IMG/VR virus record: IMGVR_UViG_3300021964_000281
Coordinates: 1-32,308 of that record
Strand: one strand, 5' to 3'
Length of the DNA stretch: 32,308 nt
Source: a virus
This document shows positions 16,111 through 24,550 of the stretch, piece by piece. The position numbers and the translations under genes are program-made. Position 1 is the first letter of the stretch; each line of letters opens with the position of its first letter. Under the pieces are notes generated by a model. That model searched no databases. It was given only the letters and a program-made list of their open reading frames with translations, and was not told the DNA's origin.

Positions 16111-18042
16111 ATGCCATTTCAGGTCAGTCCAGGCGTAAATGTATCAGAAATAGATCTGAGTACTGTTGTACCAGCTGTTTCGACTACAGAAGGCGCAATT
16201 GCAGGGGTTTTCAAATGGGGACCGGTAGATACTCGTGTTCTAGTCGACAGTGAAGAAACGCTGGTTGCTAGGTTCGGGGATCCGAAACCATTTGCGAACG
16301 GAGATCTGCTAAATTCAGAGACATTTTTTACCGCAGCTAATTTCTTAGCATACGGTAATAAATTGTATGTAACACGTGTTGTAGACTCTGGTGCACTAAA
16401 TGCTGCAACAGAAGCAAATACAGCATTAATCAAAAATGATGATTTAATTGACAGCGTAACCGTACCAGCTGGGGGACACTTCATAGCAAGATACCCTGGT
16501 TCTTTAGGTAACAGCTTAAAAGTATCAGTGTGTGATTCTGGGAATGCATATAGCATTGCTTTAGGCACAGGTATTACTATTAGTTCTGGTTCTAATACTG
16601 CAACTGTAGTTGAGGACGTAAGTTCTAAAATCCAAGTCGGAGATAGATTAAGATTTGGTAATACAAAAATTGGTACATTTGATTTACAGCTATCTGCTAT
16701 TTCAGTAGACGGTCAAACATTATCTTTCAAAAACAAATACACAGGGTCTGATGATCTTTCATCTTTTACAGGTGCAACAAGATATTGGAAACACTTTGAC
16801 TTAGTCAGAGCAGCTCCTGGAACATCAGCTTTTGCAACAGCTAAAGGTGGTGTGGGTGATGAAATTCACGTAGTTGTTGAAGACGAAGATGGTGATATCA
16901 CAGGTGTCAAAGGAACAGTTTTAGAACTATACGAAGGCGTATCAAGAGCAACAGATGCTAAAACAGAAGTTGGCGAATCTAATTATTGGATCGATGTAAT
17001 TGAAAGATCCTCTGGTTGGATTTATGCAAAGAATGCTGCATCGTTAGCTGCTGACACAACAGCTGCAACAGCAACTGCATTAACCTCTAGCTTAGCAACA
17101 TACCAATCAATGAGCGGTGGTGTTGACTCATCTAACGAATCTACTATCGCATTAGGCGAAGTTGTGGCAGGTTATGATTTATACAAATCTGCAGAAGATG
17201 TAGATATTAGCTTAGTACTTCAAGGTAAGGCAATAGGTGGAACACACAAAGTAGGCCTTGCTAACTATATTAGAGACAATATTTGCGAATCAAGAAGAGA
17301 TTGCGTAGGGTTTATCTCTCCAGACAAAGATGACGTAGTCAACAATGCTGGTGATGAACACACAGACGTAGTAGAATTCAGAAATCAAATTGCTGGTTCT
17401 TCTTACATCTTCATGGATAGCGGATACAAATATCAATACGACAAGTATTCCGATAAGTACAGATGGATCCCTCTTAACGGTGACATTGCAGGTTTAGCTG
17501 TAAGAACAGATGAACTAAGAGACGCATGGTTCTCTCCTGCTGGTTACAACAGAGGCCAAATCAAGAACATCGTAAAACTTGCATTTAATCCTAAGAAGGG
17601 TCAAAGAGACGTTATGTATCAAGCAGATGTTAACCCAGTAGTAACATTCCCTGGACAAGGCACAGTCTTGTTTGGTGATAAAACATTACTAGGTAAGCCT
17701 TCTGCATTCGATAGACTAAACGTAAGAAGATTGTTCATCGTACTTGAGAAAGCAATCAGCACTGCATCTAAGTTTACATTGTTCGAATTCAACGATCAGT
17801 TTACCAGAGCGCAGTTTAGAAATTTGGTAGAACCATTCTTAAGAGATGTACAAGGTAGAAGAGGAATTACAGACTTCAGAGTTGTATGTGACGACACAAA
17901 TAACACAGGAGAAGTAATTGATAGAAACGAGTTTGTTGGAGACATTTACATCAAGCCTGCTAGATCAATCAACTTCATTCAGTTAAACTTCGTTGCAGTA
18001 AGAACTGGAGTAGAATTCTCAGAGATTGTTGGTCAATTTTAA
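16111..18042 (+). CDS. 18: Tail sheath protein gp18
   Basis: 643 residues (T4 659). The N-terminus FQVSPGVNVSEIDLSTVVPA followed by TEGAIAGVFKWGPVDTR is the standard contractile-sheath start, which forms the linker strand between subunits. The central 200-350 residues are the variable, surface-exposed insertion domains. The C-terminal part, LNVRRLFIVLEKAISTASKF, FEFNDQFTRAQFRNLVEPFL and IKPARSINFIQLNFVAVRTG, is the conserved core that contacts the tube. It has its own late promoter, and its neighbour is the tube gene. Confidence 0.96.
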   Translation: MPFQVSPGVNVSEIDLSTVVPAVSTTEGAIAGVFKWGPVDTRVLVDSEETLVARFGDPKPFANGDLLNSETFFTAANFLAYGNKLYVTRVVDSGALNAATEANTALIKNDDLIDSVTVPAGGHFIARYPGSLGNSLKVSVCDSGNAYSIALGTGITISSGSNTATVVEDVSSKIQVGDRLRFGNTKIGTFDLQLSAISVDGQTLSFKNKYTGSDDLSSFTGATRYWKHFDLVRAAPGTSAFATAKGGVGDEIHVVVEDEDGDITGVKGTVLELYEGVSRATDAKTEVGESNYWIDVIERSSGWIYAKNAASLAADTTAATATALTSSLATYQSMSGGVDSSNESTIALGEVVAGYDLYKSAEDVDISLVLQGKAIGGTHKVGLANYIRDNICESRRDCVGFISPDKDDVVNNAGDEHTDVVEFRNQIAGSSYIFMDSGYKYQYDKYSDKYRWIPLNGDIAGLAVRTDELRDAWFSPAGYNRGQIKNIVKLAFNPKKGQRDVMYQADVNPVVTFPGQGTVLFGDKTLLGKPSAFDRLNVRRLFIVLEKAISTASKFTLFEFNDQFTRAQFRNLVEPFLRDVQGRRGITDFRVVCDDTNNTGEVIDRNEFVGDIYIKPARSINFIQLNFVAVRTGVEFSEIVGQF

Positions 18043-18048
18043 TAAATA
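18041..18048 (+). promoter_or_regulatory. Late promoter AATAAATA upstream of tube gene
   Basis: Overlaps the stop codon of the sheath gene. Predicted start near 18054 leaves an 11-base leader holding AGGAGA before the ATG at 18065. Stop and box share bases, a compact arrangement seen several times here. Confidence 0.7.
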
Positions 18049-18064
18049 GGAATAGGAGACAAAA

Positions 18065-18616
18065 ATGGCTTTTAACATTAACGAAATTAGGTCACAGCTA
18101 ACACTTGGTGGTGCTAGACCTACCCTGTTCCAAGTAAACATCTCTAACCCAGCAAACAGTGCCGGTGATCTGAAAACTCCATTTATGGTGAGAGCTTCTC
18201 AGGTTCCAGCATCTACTTTAGGTTTTATCGAAGTACCATATTTCGGTAGAAAGGTAAAGATTGCAGGCGACAGAACATTTGCTGAATGGAACGTAACAGT
18301 AATCAATGACGAAGACTTCTTAATTAGAAATGCTATGGAAGAGTGGATGCAATCAATCAACTCTCACCTTGGCAACGTAAGAGGCTTCGGATCTGCGAGT
18401 GACTTATCTTATAAGTCAACAGCACAGGTCATTCAATATTCTAAGACAGGAGTACCTATCAGAGAATATAGCTTCAACGGTTTATTCCCAGTAAACATTA
18501 CTGAGATGGAAGTTGACTGGAATGCCACAGACGTGCTTCAAGAATTCCAGGTCACTTTCCAGTACGACTGGTGGGAAGTAACTGGTGGTTCTACAGGGAA
18601 CGCAGGCGGAAACTAA
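18065..18616 (+). CDS. 19: Tail tube protein gp19
   Basis: 183 residues (T4 163). The pattern GGARPTLFQVNISNP, FMVRASQVPASTLGFIEVPY, GRKVKIAGDRTFAEWNVTVI then NDEDFLIRNAMEEWMQSINS is the classical T4 gp19 family fold, which stacks as hexameric rings to form the DNA conduit inside the sheath. The strand EVDWNATDVLQEFQVTFQYD closes the barrel. It is preceded by a short-leader late promoter and followed by a strong terminator, so it can be made at high level independently. Confidence 0.95.
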   Translation: MAFNINEIRSQLTLGGARPTLFQVNISNPANSAGDLKTPFMVRASQVPASTLGFIEVPYFGRKVKIAGDRTFAEWNVTVINDEDFLIRNAMEEWMQSINSHLGNVRGFGSASDLSYKSTAQVIQYSKTGVPIREYSFNGLFPVNITEMEVDWNATDVLQEFQVTFQYDWWEVTGGSTGNAGGN

Positions 18617-18623
18617 GATTAAA

Positions 18624-18653
18624 GGGCAACAACTCGTTGCCCTCTTTTCTTTT
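18624..18653 (+). terminator. Intrinsic terminator after the tube gene
   Basis: Stem GGGCAAC (18624-18630), loop AACTC, stem GTTGCCC (18636-18642), followed by TCTTTTCTTTT. A textbook rho-independent terminator closing the sheath/tube unit. Confidence 0.9.
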
Positions 18654-18673
18654 ATAGGGTACGATATGCCCTT

Positions 18674-18681
18674 TATAAATA
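18674..18681 (+). promoter_or_regulatory. T4-type late promoter TATAAATA upstream of portal
   Basis: Perfect late box just after the gp19 terminator. Predicted start near 18687 gives a 13-base leader with GAGG before the ATG at 18700. Confidence 0.82.
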
Positions 18682-18699
18682 TATGATGAGGTAACCCCT

Positions 18700-20280
18700 A
18701 TGGCAGAATTATTCGGATTCGAGATAAAAAGAAAGTCCACAGATCAGGACTTAGGCTCATTTGTAAACAAATCAGATGATGACGGCGCTGTCGTTGTTGC
18801 TGAAGGTGGTGTTTATGGGCAATACGTAGATCTCGAACAGACAGCAAAGAACGAAGGTGAGCTTGTAACTAGATATCGTAAGATGTCTATGCAGCCTGAA
18901 TGCGAAAACGCTATTGACGATGTTGTAAATGAATCAATTGTTTACGAGCCGGATAGCCATACAGTCGAACTCAATTTAGATCAAGTCGAAGTCACAGACG
19001 GTATTAAGAATAAAATATTTGAAGAATTTAACATAGTAAAAGATCTGTTAGACTTTGAAAGACAATCATACGAAATTTTCAGACATTGGTATATTGACGG
19101 AAGGGTATACTACCACGTCATTATAGATGAACAAAATGTTCAGAATGGTATTCAAGAACTTAGATACATAGATCCTAGAAAGATTAGGAAAGTAAGGGAA
19201 GTTCAAAAGAAAAACAAAGGACAAGGACCTAACAGAATCACACTTAGCCAAACAAAGCAAGAATACTATCTGTTCAATGACAAAGGATTTAAGGGCGGAC
19301 CAGGAGTAACAAATCCCGCTCAAGGCACTACAAATGGTCTTAAGATAGCCAAAGATAGTGTGTTACATTGTACATCTGGATTAATGGACGAAGCAAATAA
19401 AATGGTATTAAGCCATTTACATAAAGCCATTAAACCTTTAAACCAACTAAGAGTCTTAGAAGATGCAACGGTTATCTATAGAATATCAAGGGCACCAGAA
19501 CGAAGAATATTCTATATCGATGTTGGAAATTTACCAAAACTAAAAGCCGAACAATATCTTAGAGATATGATGGCTAAACATAAAAATAGACTTGTCTACG
19601 ATGCAACTACTGGTGAGCTAAGAGACGATAGAAAGTTTATGACTATGTTAGAAGATTATTGGCTACCAAGAAGAGAAGGCGGCAAAGGTACAGAGATTAC
19701 TACTTTACCAGCTGGACAAAACTTGGGAGAAATGGACGACGTATTATATTTCCAAAAGAAATTATATAGAGCTTTAAATGTTCCTGTATCAAGATTAGAA
19801 CCTGAACAAGGGTTTGCAATTGGTAGAGCGTCTGAAATAAGCCGAGACGAAATTAAGTTTCAAAAATTTATTGCAAGATTAAGACTTAAATTTTCTAGAT
19901 TATTTGAATCTGCATTAGAAAAGCAACTGGTGTTGAAAGGTATTATTACACCTGACGACTGGCCCGCCATTAGAAGAGAGATGAGATTTGATTATGTCAC
20001 TGACAGTCACTTCTCTGAACTTAAACAACTCGAAATCTTTAGAGAAAAAATCAGTGCTGTTAATGATGTGGATCCATATCTTGGAAAATACTTCTCAACT
20101 ATGTGGGTTAAGAAGAATGTTCTTAAACAAACGGACAAAGAAATTGAAGATATGCATGCTGAGATGATGGCTGATACAGAAGCCGAGCAAGAAAATATGG
20201 ACCAATATGGCCCAGATCAAGGCGAAGAACAGCCAGATCAGGACAATGGATTCCCTGAAGCACCGCCTGAGCAAGTGTAA
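18700..20280 (+). CDS. 20: Portal vertex protein gp20
   Basis: 526 residues, essentially T4 length (524). Recognisable blocks include RYRKMSMQPECENAIDDVVN near residue 60, ILDFERQSYEIF-like and FRHWYIDGRVYYHVI around 125-145, and ELRYIDPRKIRKVREV. Further on are RAPERRIFYIDVGNLPK (about 266-283), AEQYLRDMMAKHKNRLVYDA, TLPAGQNLGEMDDVLYFQKK and RALNVPVSRLEPEQ. These are classical gp20 sequences used as cyanophage diversity markers. The protein forms the dodecameric ring at one vertex that nucleates head assembly and through which gp17 packages DNA. The acidic Gln/Pro-rich C-terminus is probably disordered. Confidence 0.96.
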   Translation: MAELFGFEIKRKSTDQDLGSFVNKSDDDGAVVVAEGGVYGQYVDLEQTAKNEGELVTRYRKMSMQPECENAIDDVVNESIVYEPDSHTVELNLDQVEVTDGIKNKIFEEFNIVKDLLDFERQSYEIFRHWYIDGRVYYHVIIDEQNVQNGIQELRYIDPRKIRKVREVQKKNKGQGPNRITLSQTKQEYYLFNDKGFKGGPGVTNPAQGTTNGLKIAKDSVLHCTSGLMDEANKMVLSHLHKAIKPLNQLRVLEDATVIYRISRAPERRIFYIDVGNLPKLKAEQYLRDMMAKHKNRLVYDATTGELRDDRKFMTMLEDYWLPRREGGKGTEITTLPAGQNLGEMDDVLYFQKKLYRALNVPVSRLEPEQGFAIGRASEISRDEIKFQKFIARLRLKFSRLFESALEKQLVLKGIITPDDWPAIRREMRFDYVTDSHFSELKQLEIFREKISAVNDVDPYLGKYFSTMWVKKNVLKQTDKEIEDMHAEMMADTEAEQENMDQYGPDQGEEQPDQDNGFPEAPPEQV

Positions 20281-20284
20281 GATA

Positions 20285-20292
20285 TATAAATA
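20285..20292 (+). promoter_or_regulatory. T4-type late promoter TATAAATA upstream of the head-core genes
   Basis: Perfect box right after the portal stop. Predicted start near 20298 gives a 10-base leader beginning in GGAGA before the ATG at 20308. Confidence 0.8.
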
Positions 20293-20307
20293 TAGCAGGA
20301 GATTATT

Positions 20308-20640
20308 ATGACAGATAATGTAAAGAGTATTGTTGATTTGGCAATGGACGACAAACCAAATAAAGCTAGTGAAGTTTTAGATGATATTTTGAGAGATCGA
20401 TTAGCTGCTAAAGTTCAAACTATGAAAAACGAACTAAGCAACGATATGTTCGGTCAAGAATATCAAGGTGATGTTCATGCTGAGCCAGTAGAAGATCAAC
20501 AAGAACTTGATTTAGAACCTATTGAAGACGAAGAGGAGCTAGATCAAGAAGAACTCGTTGATGATGGTGAAGTAGAAACTGAAGACCAAGAGCAGGATGA
20601 AGATCCTGTCGAAGACGAGGAAGAAAATGAAAACACTTAG
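20308..20640 (+). CDS. 67: Prohead core protein, gp67-like
   Basis: 110 residues. An N-terminal helical part (VKSIVDLAMDDKPNKASEVL then DRLAAKVQTMKNEL) is followed by an extremely acidic tail of Glu/Asp from about residue 55 to the end. Both features and the location between portal and protease genes match T4 gp67 (80 residues), an internal core protein degraded during maturation. The first part has the AAKV-type helix common to gp67 relatives. The last 14 bases overlap the next gene. The assignment rests on synteny and composition more than on sequence identity. Confidence 0.75.
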   Translation: MTDNVKSIVDLAMDDKPNKASEVLDDILRDRLAAKVQTMKNELSNDMFGQEYQGDVHAEPVEDQQELDLEPIEDEEELDQEELVDDGEVETEDQEQDEDPVEDEEENENT

Positions 20641-21031
20641 ACAAATTGTAGAACTGAAGAAGATTGATATTGTTCCTGATCCAGAAGAACAAGCTGGACA
20701 AATCAGCAACTATGCTAATCCTAAATCAGAAGCAGAAAAGAATTTTGTCGGCAAACATTTAGACGCAGTGCAACAACAACTTCATCCTGCATTTAAAAAT
20801 CAAGCAGAACAAGATGCTGTATTTAAAGGCGGCACTATTAAAAAAGATCATTCAAAAATTGCTTCTTATAAAGAGGGCGAAGACGCTGAAGTTTATGAGC
20901 AAGCTATTGAGTTCGTAAAAGATAATTTAACAGAAGAAAATTTAGAAAGGTTTAACCAATTGCTAGAAGACGATTATCAAAGCGCTGTTAACTTTGCATT
21001 AGAAATCTCTGAGGAAATTTTAAGTGAGTAG
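20627..21031 (+). CDS. 68: Prohead core protein, gp68-like
   Basis: 134 residues from the ATG at 20627 (T4 gp68 is 141). An in-frame ATG 30 bases earlier would deepen the overlap with the acidic core gene and is less likely. The N-terminus MKTLRQIVELKK is basic, followed by a helical charged body (SEAEKNFVGKHLDAVQQQLH, EVYEQAIEFVKDNLTEENLE). Position exactly between the gp67-like gene and the protease, as in T4, is the main support. It would be part of the scaffold inside the prohead. Some relatives are annotated only as hypothetical. Confidence 0.6.
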   Translation: MKTLRQIVELKKIDIVPDPEEQAGQISNYANPKSEAEKNFVGKHLDAVQQQLHPAFKNQAEQDAVFKGGTIKKDHSKIASYKEGEDAEVYEQAIEFVKDNLTEENLERFNQLLEDDYQSAVNFALEISEEILSE

Positions 21032-21278
21032 AATATTAAAGTTAAAAGGTTCTGAATTTACAGCTCCAACTGATTTAGCAAATGCTAACACAGCATTTGA
21101 CTCAACACTTATTAAACACTATCATACAGCTGCAGCAGTAATTACTGTTACTGATTCAGCAAACACAGCAATTGGAAATACAACTGTCTCTGCAGGCGAA
21201 CATTTTATACAGAAAGCTGCAACAGATAAAATTTATGCTAGCGCTGGTTTATTCACGCCGATAGCATTCGCAGATTAG
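21024..21278 (+). CDS. Small beta-rich protein, GTG start
   Basis: 84 residues with a GTG start preceded by GAGGA, overlapping the upstream gene by 8 bases. The sequence runs ILKLKGSEFTAPTDLANANT, YHTAAAVITVTDSANTAIGN, VSAGEHFIQKAATDKIYASA, FTPIAFAD. It reads as one small all-beta domain similar to those found alone or fused in virion proteins of marine myophages. T4 has no counterpart between genes 68 and 21. Encoded in the middle of the prohead operon, it could be a head accessory or decoration protein; this is inference. Confidence 0.65.
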   Translation: MSRILKLKGSEFTAPTDLANANTAFDSTLIKHYHTAAAVITVTDSANTAIGNTTVSAGEHFIQKAATDKIYASAGLFTPIAFAD

Positions 21279-21286
21279 GAGTACAA

Positions 21287-21949
21287 ATGAAGTTAATTGC
21301 AGAAACCACTTTTGATAGCATAGCACCAATCATCACAGAAGCTAAGGATGGTAAAGGTAAAGATTACTTTATAGAAGGTGTTTTCATGCAAGGTGGCATC
21401 AAAAACAGAAATGGTCGTATGTACCCAATGGAAACATTGGACAAAGAAGTTCAAAGATACAACGATCAATTTGTAAAAACAAATAGAGCTTATGGTGAGC
21501 TTGGACATCCTGATGGCCCTACCATAAATTTAGAAAGAGTTTCGCATATGATCAAAGACCTCAGAAGAGAAGGTAATGATTATGTTGGGAGAGCAAAAAT
21601 AATGGACACCCCTTACGGTAAAATTGTAAAGAGTCTGATCGATGAAGGAGCACAACTAGGTGTATCTTCGCGCGGTATGGGGAGTCTTGTACAGAATAGT
21701 GATGGTATCAATGAAGTGCAAGGAGATTTTCAACTTGCTACTGCTGGCGATATTGTTGCAGATCCTTCTGCACCAAACGCTTTTGTAAATGGTGTGATGG
21801 AGGGTGTTGATTGGATTTATGACGCTGCATCTAATTCGTGGCAATCACAAAAAGTGATTGAGCAAATTAGAGATACAGGCAGAGTAAGTGCAAGAGAGTT
21901 ACAGGAAAGGAAAGTAGAGTTATTCTCTAAGTTCTTACAAACCCTGTAA
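21287..21949 (+). CDS. 21: Prohead maturation protease gp21
   Basis: 220 residues (T4 212). It has the herpesvirus-like assembly protease fold of the T4 type. GGIKNRNGRMYPMETL occurs near residue 36, GELGHPDGPTINLERVSHMI carries the catalytic His (H74), and GAQLGVSSRGMGSL carries the catalytic Ser (S127 or S128). It cleaves scaffold, core proteins and capsid protein at (L/I)xE sites once the prohead is complete. A candidate site is visible in the capsid protein encoded downstream. AGGAG lies before the ATG. Confidence 0.94.
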   Translation: MKLIAETTFDSIAPIITEAKDGKGKDYFIEGVFMQGGIKNRNGRMYPMETLDKEVQRYNDQFVKTNRAYGELGHPDGPTINLERVSHMIKDLRREGNDYVGRAKIMDTPYGKIVKSLIDEGAQLGVSSRGMGSLVQNSDGINEVQGDFQLATAGDIVADPSAPNAFVNGVMEGVDWIYDAASNSWQSQKVIEQIRDTGRVSARELQERKVELFSKFLQTL

Positions 21950-21959
21950 TTTGTTAATT

Positions 21960-21967
21960 TATAAATA
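21960..21967 (+). promoter_or_regulatory. T4-type late promoter TATAAATA upstream of scaffold
   Basis: Perfect late box in the 56-base gap after gene 21. Predicted start near 21973 gives a 33-base leader with GAGGAG before the ATG at 22006; it probably serves both scaffold and capsid genes. Confidence 0.82.
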
Positions 21968-22005
21968 ATAAGCAAACGAATTAGACTCAAATGAGGAGAA
22001 AACAA

Positions 22006-23049
22006 ATGGCTAATGAACTAAAAAAGTTCGACAATGAAGAAGCTGTTGTGGCCGAAGAGCAAGTAGAACTTGACGAGTTTAAGGCCAGCGGTGAGAATTC
22101 AGAAATCGCAGACCCTGTAACTAAAGGTAGCAACAAAAGACCAGCTGATAAAACAGCTGGATTCAAAGCTCCTAACCCAGGCGGCGCTGATGAGAAATCT
22201 GGATCTGAGTCAAAAGGAGAAGATTTGATTACTGCTAAGGGAAAACAAGCTCCAGCTAGAAAAGCTGATAAAAAAGCTAGTGATGCCCCCCAAGCACCTA
22301 AAGTAGCAACTCCTGGACAAGGATCTGGTATGAAAGAAGACATCGACGCAATCTTTGGTGAGGATCTTTCAGAGGACCTAAGAGAAAAAGCAACTACTGT
22401 TTTTGAAGCAGCTGTTAATGCTAGAGCAACTGAGCTAGAAGCTCAATACTCAGAAGCATTTGACACTCAGCTTGCAGAAGCTAAAGAAGCTCTTTCTGAA
22501 GAGATGGCAGGCAAAGTAGACGAGTACATCAACTACATTGCTGAGCAGTGGATTGAAGATAATAAAATTGCAGTTGAATCTTCTCTGAAGGTAGAGATTG
22601 CAGAATCTTTCATGAGCGGTCTTAAAGGTCTTATGGAAGCACACAGCGTTGTGATTCCTGAAGGTGCCGACAGCGACATTTTACAGAACTTAGAAAATAG
22701 AGTCGAAGAACTCGAAGGCAAGCTGGAAGAAGAAACAGCACAAAAAATTGCTATCAACAACGAGTTGTTCGAAGAAAAAGTACAGAACATTTTTGCTACA
22801 GCTTCTAAAGGCTTAGCAGAAACACAAATTGAAAAACTCCGTGCTCTATCGGAAGGTCTAGATTATGATGATATCGAAGACTATTCTTCAAAGCTAAACA
22901 CTTTAAAAGAATCATACTTCGAGAAAAAACAGGCTAGTTCTTCAGACGTTGAAGATCAAGATCCTGTAGAGTTAGACGAAGAAGTCAAACCTTTACCAGG
23001 TGAAATGGCCAAGTATGCAGCCGCGATATCGCGAACTGTTAGGAAATAA
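22006..23049 (+). CDS. 22: Prohead scaffold protein gp22
   Basis: 347 residues from the ATG at 22006, chosen because GAGGAG lies 8 bases upstream; the ATG at 21991 overlaps that site. It is longer than T4 gp22 (269), mainly through an N-terminal Lys/Ala/Gly/Pro-rich low-complexity region (residues 20-105). From about 110 onward it is charged and helical, with FGEDLSEDLREKATTVFEAA, an EAQYSEAF coiled region, DEYINYIAEQWIEDNKIAVE and SFMSGLKGLMEAHSVVIPEG, which are the conserved gp22 blocks. It forms the internal scaffold on which the capsid shell assembles and is digested by gp21. Confidence 0.92.
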   Translation: MANELKKFDNEEAVVAEEQVELDEFKASGENSEIADPVTKGSNKRPADKTAGFKAPNPGGADEKSGSESKGEDLITAKGKQAPARKADKKASDAPQAPKVATPGQGSGMKEDIDAIFGEDLSEDLREKATTVFEAAVNARATELEAQYSEAFDTQLAEAKEALSEEMAGKVDEYINYIAEQWIEDNKIAVESSLKVEIAESFMSGLKGLMEAHSVVIPEGADSDILQNLENRVEELEGKLEEETAQKIAINNELFEEKVQNIFATASKGLAETQIEKLRALSEGLDYDDIEDYSSKLNTLKESYFEKKQASSSDVEDQDPVELDEEVKPLPGEMAKYAAAISRTVRK

Positions 23050-23075
23050 TTCGTAAATTCTAAAAGGAGAAACTA

Positions 23076-24404
23076 ATGGAATACATGTACGAACAACTCC
23101 AACAGAAATGGCAACCAATTATTGAGCATGCTGACCTTCCAGAAATCCAGGATAGTCACAAGAAATCAGTAACTGCTGTCTGTTTGGAAAACACAGAGAA
23201 GTCTCTAAGAGAGAATGCAGGATTCGCTCCTAATTCTTTACTTGCTGAGGCTCCCGCAAACGCTACTGGTTCTAGTATTGATAACTACGATCCAGTATTA
23301 ATTAGCTTAGTTAGAAGAGCTATGCCTAACTTAGTCGCTTATGACTTAGTTGGTGTTCAGCCTATGACAGGACCTACAGGTCTTATCTTTGCTATGAGAA
23401 GCAGATATACTTCTCAGTCAGGCTCAGAGTCTTTCTACAACGAAGCTGATACTTCATTCTCAACCCAAACTGCTGGTAACACAACATTGGGTGAGGCAAA
23501 CTCTAGCAACCAAGGTACTGAGCCTTCAGGTAACTCTGCTACTTACAACTTTGCAAGTGGTATGGAAACAACTGAAGCTGAAGCACTTGGTGATGGCGGT
23601 GGAACAAACTTCGCAGAGATGGCATTCAGCATCGAGAAGATTTCTGTCACAGCTAAATCTAGAGCTCTTAAAGCAGAATACTCAATGGAACTTGCTCAAG
23701 ACTTGAAAGCTATTCATGGTCTTGACGCTGAGACAGAACTTGCTAACATTCTTTCTACAGAAATCTTAGCTGAGATCAATAGAGAAATCGTAAGAACAGT
23801 TAACCTTGTTGCTGTACCTGGTGCACAACAAAACGTTTCTTCCGGTGGTACTTTTGACTTAGACGTTGATTCTAACGGTAGATGGATGGTTGAGAAGTTC
23901 AAAGGTCTTATGTTCCAAATCGAGAGAGAAGCTAATGAGATTGCAAGAGGAACAAGAAGAGGAAAAGGTAACATCATGTTATGTTCTTCTGACGTTGCTT
24001 CTGCACTTCAAATGGCTGGTGTATTAGATTACACTCCTGCTTTGAACAGCAACAACTTACAAGTTGATGATACAGGTTCTACATTCGCTGGTGTATTAAA
24101 CGGCAGAATTAGAGTCTACATTGACCCTTACTTTGCACCTTCTTCAGGTGTACACTACATGACTGTAGGTTATAAAGGTTCATCAGCATTTGATGCTGGT
24201 CTGTTCTATTGCCCATACGTTCCACTACAAATGGTGAGAGCGGTTGGTGAGGACACATTCCAACCAAAAATTGGATTCAAGACAAGGTACGGCGTTGTCG
24301 AGAACCCATTTGCGAGAGGAACTGATGCCCTTGCTTCTAACGGTGCATTATCACAAAACCTTAACAAGTACTACAGAAGAGTGTTGGTCAACAACATCAT
24401 GTAA
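23076..24404 (+). CDS. 23: Major capsid protein gp23
   Basis: 442 residues (T4 521, so insertions seen in T4 are shorter here). Typical gp23 sequence includes DPVLISLVRRAMPNLVAYDL then GVQPMTGPTGLIFAMRSRY, KISVTAKSRALKAEYSMELA, QDLKAIHGLDAETELANIL and VGYKGSSAFDAGLFYCPYVP. The HK97-like fold forms the hexamers of the head. The N-terminal 58 residues are probably a delta-domain removed by gp21, since LAE followed by A at residues 56-59 fits the (L/I)xE cleavage rule. AAGGAG precedes the ATG, and a strong terminator follows the stop. Confidence 0.96.
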   Translation: MEYMYEQLQQKWQPIIEHADLPEIQDSHKKSVTAVCLENTEKSLRENAGFAPNSLLAEAPANATGSSIDNYDPVLISLVRRAMPNLVAYDLVGVQPMTGPTGLIFAMRSRYTSQSGSESFYNEADTSFSTQTAGNTTLGEANSSNQGTEPSGNSATYNFASGMETTEAEALGDGGGTNFAEMAFSIEKISVTAKSRALKAEYSMELAQDLKAIHGLDAETELANILSTEILAEINREIVRTVNLVAVPGAQQNVSSGGTFDLDVDSNGRWMVEKFKGLMFQIEREANEIARGTRRGKGNIMLCSSDVASALQMAGVLDYTPALNSNNLQVDDTGSTFAGVLNGRIRVYIDPYFAPSSGVHYMTVGYKGSSAFDAGLFYCPYVPLQMVRAVGEDTFQPKIGFKTRYGVVENPFARGTDALASNGALSQNLNKYYRRVLVNNIM

Positions 24405-24426
24405 TACAAACCTTTTATGGTTTTTA

Positions 24427-24452
24427 GAGGGGCTTTTAGCCCCTCTTTTTTT
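24427..24452 (+). terminator. Intrinsic terminator after the capsid gene
   Basis: Stem GAGGGGC (24427-24433), loop TTTTA, stem GCCCCTC (24439-24445), then seven T. It isolates the riboswitch unit that follows from capsid transcription. Confidence 0.93.
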
Positions 24453-24466
24453 ATCTGTTGATTTTA

Positions 24467-24474
24467 TATAAATA
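24467..24474 (+). promoter_or_regulatory. T4-type late promoter TATAAATA of the riboswitch unit
   Basis: Perfect late box between the capsid terminator and the first aptamer. Predicted start near 24480 puts both aptamers in full inside the 5' leader of the 54-residue ORF, a leader of about 140 bases. Confidence 0.82.
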
Positions 24475-24495
24475 ATATTGTATAGTAATATACAT

Positions 24496-24543
24496 CGTTC
24501 ATCTCTAACGAGACGGAAGTAGTCAATAGTGACGAAGGAACGC
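24496..24543 (+). ncRNA. Glutamine riboswitch (glnA/Downstream-peptide class), copy 1
   Basis: The conserved core of the glutamine aptamer is present. CGTTCA begins the P1 stem (24496-24500) and pairs with GAACG (24538-24542). A small hairpin TCTC/GAGA follows, then the invariant ACGGAAGTAG, a second hairpin GTCA/TGAC, and the closing CGAAGGAACGC. This arrangement matches the three-way-junction RNAs shown by Ames and Breaker to bind L-glutamine. The identification is from remembered consensus, not a covariance search. It is followed 8 bases later by a second aptamer. Confidence 0.85.
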
Positions 24544-24550
24544 ATTGTTA

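Noticed and set aside
16119-16568. 149-codon reverse-strand frame in the sheath gene, and 7411-7836 in the fibre gene
   Set aside because: Complementary to strongly supported coding sequence, with no start signals and no recognisable product.
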